Shown here: in pieces, positions 1 through 4,208 of the stretch
Position numbering within the stretch: the first letter of the stretch is position 1
Layout: every line of letters starts with the position of its first letter
Assembly (NCBI GenBank): GCA_903911165.1
Contig: CAIWCQ010000012.1
Coordinates: forward strand, 1 to 5,611
Length of the DNA: 5,611 nt
Source: an uncultured Actinomycetes bacterium
GTDB lineage: Bacteria; Actinomycetota; Actinomycetes; Mycobacteriales; Mycobacteriaceae
Direction of reading: 5' to 3'
Position numbers and translations under genes: made by a program
The notes under the pieces: model-generated
What the model was told of the DNA's origin: nothing
Databases searched by the model: none
Seen by the model: the letters and a program-made list of their open reading frames with translations, nothing else

Positions 1-28
1 CGGACCCATTAGTGCTTGACTTGCGGCC

Positions 29-895
29 ATGACCGAACCTGGTGCGGCCCGTGTCGCGGTGTATCTCGACTTCGACAACATCGTGCTGTCGCGCTACGAC
101 CAGGTTCACGGGCGGAATTCGTTTCAGCGGGACAAGCCCAAGGGCCTCGACGCGGTCAAGCTGACCCGGGCGATCGTCGACGTGGGCGCGGTTCTGGACT
201 TCGCGTCGTCGTTCGGCACCCTGGTGCTCACCCGCGCCTACGCGGACTGGTCGGCCGATATCAATGCCGGCTACCGCGGGCAGTTGGTGGGCCGGGCGGT
301 GGATCTGGTGCAACTGTTTCCGGCGGCGGCCTACGGCAAGAACGCCGCCGACATCCGGTTGGCGGTCGACGCCGTCGAGGACATGTTCCGACTTCCCGAT
401 CTGACGCACGTGGTGATTGTCGCCGGGGACTCCGACTACATCCCGTTGGCGCAGCGGTGCAAGCGCCTCGGCCGCTACGTGGTGGGCATCGGGGTAGCCG
501 GGTCCTCGAGCAAGTCCCTGGCCGCGGCGTGCGACGAGTTCGTCATCTACGACGCGCTGCCCGGCGTTCCGGCCGTCGCACCGGCGCCCGCGGAGGCACC
601 CAGGAAGCGCGCCCCAGCCGAACCCGCCGAACCTGCCGAACCCGTCGACGCCGAGACGCCTGACCCGCAGGCCGCAGCCACCGCCCTGCTCACCCGCGCG
701 CTTCAGATCGGCTTGGAAAAAGATGACGACGAGTGGTTGCACAACTCAACGGTCAAGGCGCAGATGAAGCGGATGGATCCGTCGTTCTCGGAAAAGTCCT
801 TGGGATTCCGGTCATTCAGCGATTTCCTGCGCTCGCGCACCGATGTGGTGGAACTTGACGAGACCTCGACGACGCGGTTGGTGAAGCTGCGTTAG
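29..895 (+). CDS. NYN (PIN-like) RNase-domain protein with C-terminal OST-HTH/LOTUS domain
   Basis: This 288-residue soluble protein probably binds and cleaves RNA. Residues about 8-177 form a NYN/LabA-like fold of the PIN superfamily. The expected metal-binding acidic residues are visible: D14 and D16 in YLDFDN, D108 and D114 in ADIRLAVDA, and D134 and D136 in AGDSDY. Residues about 181-212 are a Pro/Ala/Glu-rich flexible linker. Residues about 215-288 match the OST-HTH/LOTUS pattern, with hydrophobic helices, a W-x-x-S/T-x-V segment near 236-242 and a GFRSFSDFL motif at 259-267. LOTUS domains are known to bind RNA, including G-quadruplexes, and are often fused to NYN domains in bacteria. 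The ATG at 29 opens just before the first catalytic strand, but no clear Shine-Dalgarno is seen in the 28 bases available. The gene converges on the NERD-helicase gene with a 4-nt stop overlap. The domain calls are firm. The substrate is unknown, and RNase activity is inferred from the family. Confidence 0.93.
   Translation: MTEPGAARVAVYLDFDNIVLSRYDQVHGRNSFQRDKPKGLDAVKLTRAIVDVGAVLDFASSFGTLVLTRAYADWSADINAGYRGQLVGRAVDLVQLFPAAAYGKNAADIRLAVDAVEDMFRLPDLTHVVIVAGDSDYIPLAQRCKRLGRYVVGIGVAGSSSKSLAAACDEFVIYDALPGVPAVAPAPAEAPRKRAPAEPAEPAEPVDAETPDPQAAATALLTRALQIGLEKDDDEWLHNSTVKAQMKRMDPSFSEKSLGFRSFSDFLRSRTDVVELDETSTTRLVKLR
892..895. other. Convergent 4-nt stop-codon overlap (TTAG)
   Basis: TTAG serves both genes: TAG (893-895) ends the NYN-LOTUS gene on the plus strand, and TAA (894-892 on the minus strand) ends the NERD-helicase gene. 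There is no intergenic space and no strong U-tract hairpin is visible nearby, so the two mRNAs probably overlap at their 3' ends. Confidence 0.95.
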
Positions 896-2550
896 TCGCC
901 GATGCCGAGGCGGCGCGCGACATCCGGACCGCCGCATTCGGCGATGAGCGCCGGATCCCCGCACACCACGAGTTGATCGCGGGCGCGCGACAACCCGACG
1001 TACAACCGCTCCGAGGAGCGTTCCATGACCTTCTTGTCATTGACCACCAGGACCACAGCGCGCCGCTCCAGTCCTTTGAAGCCGAGTACGTGTCCGTAGA
1101 ACACCTGCTCGGCGTCCCAGAAGCTGTCCCAGTAGGCCGCATTGCCCTCGGCCTGGCGGTTCTTCTGCTCGGGATGGCGGGTGCCGGTGGTCAGCAGCGC
1201 AACATCCTCGGGCCGCCAGCCGTCGTCGAGCAGGGCCTCGATCTGGTCGTCGCCGACGGTGAGGGCATCGTCGAGAGTGCAGGCCACGAATCGAACCTCG
1301 GGCCCGTCTCCGCCCAGGGAACGCATCGGGTGATCGACGAGTGGCCCGAAGGCGGTGGCGATCTGGCGGGTGTTGCGAATGTTGTGCTCGAGGATCAGCG
1401 GTACCAGTGGCACCGGGGGTGTGCCCTTGCGGTCGAAGACGCGCTGACCCTCGTCGCTGTACAGGTAAACCCCGCCGGCGTCCGGGTCTCGCAGCGCCGC
1501 CAGGATCGGGTCCCACCAGCTGTCGGCGAAGTCCTGCGCCTCATCGATGACGATCGAGTCGAAACGCTGGCCGTCGGGCAGGGCGGCGGCCAACTCGGCC
1601 ATCGTGGCGGGCAGGTCTCGTTCGAAGAACTGCGAGGTTTCCTCGCTGCGCTCGGTCTCATCCGGGCCGACCGGAGCGCCCCACCGAATGCCCAGACTGT
1701 GAAACTCCCCGACGTAGCCGGGTTGGTGACGGTGCTGCCAGCCGGCGGTGATGCGTTTGAGGTAGGAGGCCAGGCCGTGGGAATAGCAGATCAGTGCGAC
1801 ACGCTGTCCGCTGTTGGCCAGCCGGCGGGCCTGCTCGACAGCCATGAAGGTCTTGCCGCTGCCCGCGCCACCGCGAACCTCAACGCGGTTGAGTAGCCGG
1901 GTGGCGTTGAGGATCACCGCCTGTTGGTCGGTGAGGATGTCCGCGGCGTCCTCGTTCTCCAACGCGCGGGCCACGACATCGCGCTGCGGCAGTCCGCGCC
2001 CGCCCAGCGCGCTCTGCAGCTGTTCGATACCGGTTCCCGACAGCAGCGGAAGATTCTGCTTCTGGTTGTGCGCGACATCGCGGATCCGGGCAACCATGGA
2101 CGGGAAATCATCGCGGTCGATGACCATCCACCGCGGGCAGTCGGTGAGCGCAAAGTCTTGGGAGAGTTGACTATTCGGCAGTACGACGACGTGGTTCCAG
2201 CGCACCCGGCCTTGCGTCCAGCGCGGGTCATTCTCGATGAAGTCGCGCAGCGCATAGCGAGCCTGACGGACCTGGCGGACGGGGTCGATGGTTTTGATCT
2301 GGCCGCTGTGCAGCCGCTGCAGCCAGGCCTGACCGTTATGGGTGACTTCGCCGCCCTTGACTTCAACGCACACGATGCCCGCGCCCTCGATGGCGACAAC
2401 GAAGTCGATCTCGTGATCTTTGAGATGATCGGTGACCCGCTGGCTGGCGATCACCAAGTCGCCGTCACCGAGTTGCTCGCTCAGGGCGGCCCAGACACGC
2501 CGTTCGGTGGCAGTGGCCAGGCGGGGGTCATCGGGCACCGTGATGGCCAT
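892..2550 (-). CDS. NERD domain / UvrD-like superfamily 1 helicase
   Basis: This 552-residue protein is a predicted ATP-dependent DNA or RNA helicase carrying an N-terminal nuclease-like domain. NERD spans roughly residues 13-125 and keeps a restriction-endonuclease-like core: E16, D49 in HEIDF, and E63-V-K65 in CVEVKGG. The helicase core follows: a Q-motif-like LTDQQ at 207-211, Walker A GGAGSGKT at 227-234, Walker B DEAQD at 336-340, a motif III-like YSDEGQR at 364-370, a motif IV-like HNIRNTRQI at 389-397, a motif V-like GFKGLE at 490-495, and motif VI YVGLSRAR at 517-524 with its arginine finger. It is shorter than UvrD (about 700 aa), so the 1B/2B insertions are reduced or absent. The frame stays open 110 codons further upstream. 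I reject that extension: it lacks domain similarity, runs antisense to a likely small gene, and the ATG at 2550 sits at the right distance from NERD and from a -10 element. The cellular role is unknown; repair or defence are both possible. Confidence 0.93.
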   Translation of the reverse strand: MAITVPDDPRLATATERRVWAALSEQLGDGDLVIASQRVTDHLKDHEIDFVVAIEGAGIVCVEVKGGEVTHNGQAWLQRLHSGQIKTIDPVRQVRQARYALRDFIENDPRWTQGRVRWNHVVVLPNSQLSQDFALTDCPRWMVIDRDDFPSMVARIRDVAHNQKQNLPLLSGTGIEQLQSALGGRGLPQRDVVARALENEDAADILTDQQAVILNATRLLNRVEVRGGAGSGKTFMAVEQARRLANSGQRVALICYSHGLASYLKRITAGWQHRHQPGYVGEFHSLGIRWGAPVGPDETERSEETSQFFERDLPATMAELAAALPDGQRFDSIVIDEAQDFADSWWDPILAALRDPDAGGVYLYSDEGQRVFDRKGTPPVPLVPLILEHNIRNTRQIATAFGPLVDHPMRSLGGDGPEVRFVACTLDDALTVGDDQIEALLDDGWRPEDVALLTTGTRHPEQKNRQAEGNAAYWDSFWDAEQVFYGHVLGFKGLERRAVVLVVNDKKVMERSSERLYVGLSRARDQLVVCGDPALIAECGGPDVARRLGIGD

Positions 2551-2556
2551 CGGTGA

Positions 2557-2562
2557 ATCGTA
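2557..2562 (-). promoter_or_regulatory. -10 element for leaderless NERD-helicase transcript
   Basis: On the minus strand the hexamer TACGAT fits the mycobacterial TANNNT -10 consensus. It is followed by exactly six bases (TCACCG) and then the ATG at 2550, so transcription would start at or next to the A of the start codon. No Shine-Dalgarno is present, which agrees with leaderless translation. No convincing -35 is seen. The call rests on motif and spacing only. Confidence 0.55.
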
Positions 2563-2579
2563 AGGCCGCCCCGAGCCTG

Positions 2580-2585
2580 TACAGT
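2580..2585 (+). promoter_or_regulatory. Possible divergent -10 (TACAGT) for the small ORF
   Basis: TACAGT fits TANNNT on the plus strand and overlaps the 8-bp palindrome CTGTACAG (2577-2584). It would start transcription near 2592, giving a leader of about 120 nt before the small ORF at 2713. It lies only 17 bp from the minus-strand -10 of the helicase gene, so the two promoters would be divergent and closely packed. There is no clear -35, and a TANNNT match alone is weak evidence. Confidence 0.3.
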
Positions 2586-2701
2586 GGAAGGCACGAGTCG
2601 CTTCGCCCTCAGTGCGACACCGAGCCCCGATCCGCAGATGGATTTGCTCGAGCGATTCCCCACCCCAGCCGCCCCAAGTGTTCGCGGCCGGGCCTGAAGA
2701 C

Positions 2702-2707
2702 AAAGGA
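2702..2707 (+). promoter_or_regulatory. Shine-Dalgarno of the 40-aa ORF
   Basis: AAAGGA is a good match to the anti-SD complement AGAAAGGAGG, 5 nt before the ATG at 2713. It is the strongest Shine-Dalgarno among the starts in the window and is a main reason for calling the small ORF. Confidence 0.6.
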
Positions 2708-2712
2708 AACCC

Positions 2713-2835
2713 ATGGAAAACAGCCTCTTCTCCCACCCTGTGGAAGCCGAGAACGCAGCGCAGAAAAAGGAGCACACCGTCGAGCACTCGTCGGAGCCGG
2801 TGCAGAACCCGGTGTTCTCTGACAAGGACAAGTAG
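2713..2835 (+). CDS. Small hydrophilic 40-aa protein, unrecognised
   Basis: This is a 40-residue ORF running from MENSLFSH to FSDKDK. I do not recognise a family. Three things support coding. A good Shine-Dalgarno (AAAGGA, 2702-2707) lies 5 nt before the ATG. About 33 of 39 non-start codons end in G or C, as expected for this genome. The composition is strongly non-random: rich in Glu, Lys, Ser and His, with no membrane segment, signal peptide or cysteine. The predicted product is charged, probably disordered and cytosolic. It lies between the divergent helicase gene and cspA, 147 nt before the cspA start, with no clear terminator between, so it might be co-transcribed with cspA. Its last codons are imperfectly duplicated just downstream, in another frame. 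It could instead be a leader peptide or part of a longer untranslated leader. Protein function is unknown. Confidence 0.6.
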   Translation: MENSLFSHPVEAENAAQKKEHTVEHSSEPVQNPVFSDKDK

Positions 2836-2862
2836 TCGGCTCTCCGACGAGGACAAATAGTC
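2816..2862 (+). repeat. Imperfect 22-bp direct repeat over the 3' end of the small ORF
   Basis: Positions 2816-2837 and 2841-2862 match at 19 of 22 bases with a 25-bp period. The first copy encodes the SDKDK-stop end of the small ORF. The second could encode SDEDK-stop, but it is shifted by one frame because 25 is not a multiple of three. Two of the three differences would be a conservative K-to-E change and a silent K codon change if read in its own frame. It is most simply a local duplication that later diverged. Confidence 0.8.
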
Positions 2863-2921
2863 TGCAGCGTTGCGCTCCAACGGTCTTCAATTGCGCGTGA
2901 TCAGGGCCCGGTTTCCCGTGC

Positions 2922-2927
2922 TAGGCT
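2922..2927 (+). promoter_or_regulatory. Probable cspA -10 element (TAGGCT)
   Basis: TAGGCT fits TANNNT and would start transcription near 2934, giving a leader of about 50 nt before the cspA ATG. The possible -35 (TGATCA, 2898-2903, 18-bp spacer) is poor. The predicted leader begins with the palindrome GGGCGCCC (2935-2942), which could form a small structure. Confidence 0.4.
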
Positions 2928-2967
2928 CTCTGCGGGGCGCCCGATTTAGGCGTTCTTTCGATTGAAT

Positions 2968-2976
2968 GAGAGAAGC
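2968..2976 (+). promoter_or_regulatory. cspA ribosome binding site
   Basis: The purine-rich GAGAGAAGC lies about 6 nt before the ATG at 2983. It supports that ATG over the in-frame TTG at 2962, which would add seven residues not found in this family. Confidence 0.55.
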
Positions 2977-2982
2977 AAAAGA

Positions 2983-3186
2983 ATGGCACAGGGAACTGTG
3001 AAGTGGTTCAACAGCGAAAAGGGCTTCGGCTTCATCGCACCCGATGGTGGGGCTGAGGACGTTTTCGTCCACTTCTCCGAAATCTCCGGAAGCGGCTACC
3101 GGTCGCTGGAGGAGAACCAGCGGGTCACCTTCGACATCGGCCAGGGTGCCAAGGGCCCCCAGGCTCTCGCGGTTCGCCCCGAGTAG
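2983..3186 (+). CDS. cspA: Cold-shock protein CspA (CSD-fold RNA chaperone)
   Basis: This 67-residue single cold-shock-domain protein binds single-stranded RNA and DNA, melts RNA secondary structure, and acts in the cytoplasm as an RNA chaperone or antiterminator. The family hallmarks are intact: GTVKWFN at 4-10, RNP1 KGFGFI at 13-18, RNP2 VFVH at 27-30, and the LEENQRVTF strand at 42-50. Its length is typical. The sequence resembles mycobacterial CspA throughout, including the ending KGPQA near 57-61. The ATG at 2983 is chosen because [10 protein letters not shown] is the standard N-terminus and a purine-rich RBS precedes it. The gene is monocistronic at its 3' end, with a strong intrinsic terminator 16 nt after the stop. 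Regulation is probably by its leader and general growth or temperature signals, but no cold-box can be identified by eye. Despite the name, actinobacterial Csp proteins are often constitutive. Confidence 0.97.
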   Translation: MAQGTVKWFNSEKGFGFIAPDGGAEDVFVHFSEISGSGYRSLEENQRVTFDIGQGAKGPQALAVRPE

Positions 3187-3202
3187 CAAAAGCCAACAAC
3201 TA

Positions 3203-3237
3203 GTGGGTCGGCAGGGAAACCTGCCGGCCCACTTTTT
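3203..3237 (+). terminator. Strong Rho-independent terminator of cspA
   Basis: A 13-bp stem (3203-3215 with 3220-3232) contains one G-T wobble and closes on a GAAA tetraloop of the stable GNRA type. It is followed directly by five T residues (3233-3237) and then ATT. The stem extends by one A-T pair (3202/3233). This is unusually canonical for a mycobacterium-like genome, where U-tract terminators are scarce, and fits a highly expressed short gene. Confidence 0.93.
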
Positions 3238-3241
3238 ATTT

Positions 3242-3317
3242 GGCGCCCGCTGATCTGCTCCGGCGCCCGCGGCGCCCGCTAATCTGCTCCGGCGCCCGCG
3301 GCGCCCGCTAATCTGCT
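3242..3317 (+). repeat. 29-bp tandem repeat, about 2.6 copies
   Basis: Copies lie at 3242-3270, 3271-3299 and 3300-3317 (partial, 18 bp). Each unit starts GGCGCCCGCTRATCTGCTCC and ends with a second GGCGCCCGC, so this 9-mer occurs five times at alternating 20- and 9-bp steps. Copies 1 and 2 differ only at R (G in copy 1, A in copies 2 and 3). The array fills the whole gap between the cspA terminator and the next gene. It contains no spacers, so it is not a CRISPR. The recent near-perfect copies suggest replication slippage and possible length variation between strains. Confidence 0.95.
3309..3314 (+). promoter_or_regulatory. -10 element (TAATCT) for leaderless membrane-protein transcript
   Basis: TAATCT fits TANNNT and ends six bases before the GTG at 3321, placing the transcription start at the start codon. 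No Shine-Dalgarno precedes the GTG. The hexamer lies inside the last copy of the 29-bp repeat. The same hexamer recurs at 3280-3285 in copy 2, while copy 1 has TGATCT (3251-3256), which breaks the TA. No -35 is recognised. The call rests on motif and spacing only. Confidence 0.55.
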
Positions 3318-3320
3318 GAA

Positions 3321-4202
3321 GTGTCACAGCCGACCGAGAACGTTACAGTCGGCAATTCGCTTGACCTGACCGCACTTTTCGCGGTGGCACTGCTGGTGGT
3401 GGGCTTTACCTTCAGCGACGACGTCGTCGAGTTCCTGTGCGACATCACCGGCAACTCCCGGGCCGCAAACGCGCCGTGGCTGATCTTCTTGTTCGACATG
3501 CTGCTCGTGCTGGCCACGGCGGCCCTGAAATGGCGGATCAGCGGCGGCACTACTGATCCCCGAACGTTCCTTCGTCGGCTGCTAACCGGATCGTGGGCCG
3601 CCGGCGCGGGACTGGCCGCGATCGCACACCCGATACTGATCATCACCGCCGACTGGCGCGCGGGACTCGGGGACGCCGCGTCGGTGTGGATCAGTCTGCT
3701 GGCCTCGATGGTGTTCGTTGCCGCGATGACTCTGCTACTGCTTTCGGCGCTCGGAGAAGGAATGAGTTCACGAGGCTGGATCGTCCCGCTGGTGATCGGA
3801 ACCGCTGTCGTCCAGATCGCCACAGCCCTGTGGTATCCGGTCATCGACCTCGAAAGAGGTTGCGGCGGCGACGTTTCCCCGAGCTACTTCTCCGAGATGG
3901 CGAACATCCTCGCGGTCGTGCTGTTGACGCTCGGGGTGGAGATGAACTTCGTGCGCCGGAGTGCCGGCGCGCGTGATGTTGGTCAGCGGGTCGCGCCGGT
4001 ACTCACGGTGATCCTGTTGTGCATCGGTTTGGCGTTGTCGTTCTCCATGCTCGTCAAGGCCGATCTGGGGAAGCTGTGCGGCCTGGCCGCGACATGGCAC
4101 CAGTACATCGCCTTCGCCGTCAGCGCCCAAGCGTTGGCCGTTGGACTATCGACGTTGGTGTGGCTGATGTTGGTCGATGCGGTGGATGCCGACCGGGCCT
4201 AG
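3321..4202 (+). CDS. Unrecognised polytopic membrane protein (about 8 TM)
   Basis: This 293-residue integral membrane protein belongs to no family I can name. Hydrophobic segments suitable as membrane spans lie at about 15-32, 51-71, 91-110, 119-144, 152-174, 190-210, 224-246 and 259-285. The longest polar stretches are between spans 1 and 2 (33-50, with D33, D34 and C40), spans 2 and 3 (72-90), and spans 5 and 6 (175-189, with C181). Four cysteines are present (C40, C181, C234, C253). C40, C181 and C253 fall in or near loops, so a disulfide is possible but unproven. There is no transporter, kinase or enzyme motif. The GTG at 3321 is preferred because it directly follows a -10-like hexamer at leaderless spacing and no earlier in-frame start avoids the repeat. 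The 3' end overlaps the convergent repeat-protein gene by 4 nt. It could be a transporter-like or envelope-associated protein; function is unknown. Confidence 0.85.
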   Translation: MSQPTENVTVGNSLDLTALFAVALLVVGFTFSDDVVEFLCDITGNSRAANAPWLIFLFDMLLVLATAALKWRISGGTTDPRTFLRRLLTGSWAAGAGLAAIAHPILIITADWRAGLGDAASVWISLLASMVFVAAMTLLLLSALGEGMSSRGWIVPLVIGTAVVQIATALWYPVIDLERGCGGDVSPSYFSEMANILAVVLLTLGVEMNFVRRSAGARDVGQRVAPVLTVILLCIGLALSFSMLVKADLGKLCGLAATWHQYIAFAVSAQALAVGLSTLVWLMLVDAVDADRA

Positions 4203-4208
4203 ACCCGG
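4193..4208. other. Inverted repeat over a convergent CTAG stop overlap
   Basis: CTAG at 4199-4202 ends both genes: TAG at 4200-4202 (plus) and TAG at 4201-4199 (minus). The overlap lies in the 6-nt loop of a perfect 5-bp GC inverted repeat, CCGGG (4193-4197) and CCCGG (4204-4208). The hairpin would form in either transcript and might act as a weak bidirectional terminator, but no U-tract follows on either side. The overlap is certain; the hairpin's role is speculative. Confidence 0.6.

Noticed and set aside
1..30. A divergent minus-strand gene starting at 30 or 9, or the end of an upstream gene at TAG 10-12
   Set aside because: At most ten codons are visible and no RBS or promoter supports either reading; it cannot be judged from this window.
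2835..2848. Hairpin GTCGG-CTCT-CCGAC at the end of the small ORF as a terminator
   Set aside because: The stem is only 5 bp with no T-run after it, and it is explained by the overlapping direct repeat.
2551..2880. A 110-codon N-terminal extension of the NERD-helicase frame up to 2880 (minus)
   Set aside because: It lacks domain similarity, is antisense to a better-supported small ORF, and the ATG at 2550 has both a leaderless -10 and the expected distance to NERD.
2962..2982. A TTG start for cspA that adds seven residues
   Set aside because: The standard CspA N-terminus begins at the ATG at 2983, which has a purine-rich RBS; the RBS itself lies within the proposed extension.
3242..3317. A CRISPR array with 29-bp repeats
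   Set aside because: The units abut directly with no spacers and there are no cas genes; it is a simple tandem repeat.
2887..3327. A minus-strand open frame spanning cspA and its terminator
   Set aside because: It is antisense to a certain gene, crosses a strong terminator hairpin, and shows no recognisable protein features.
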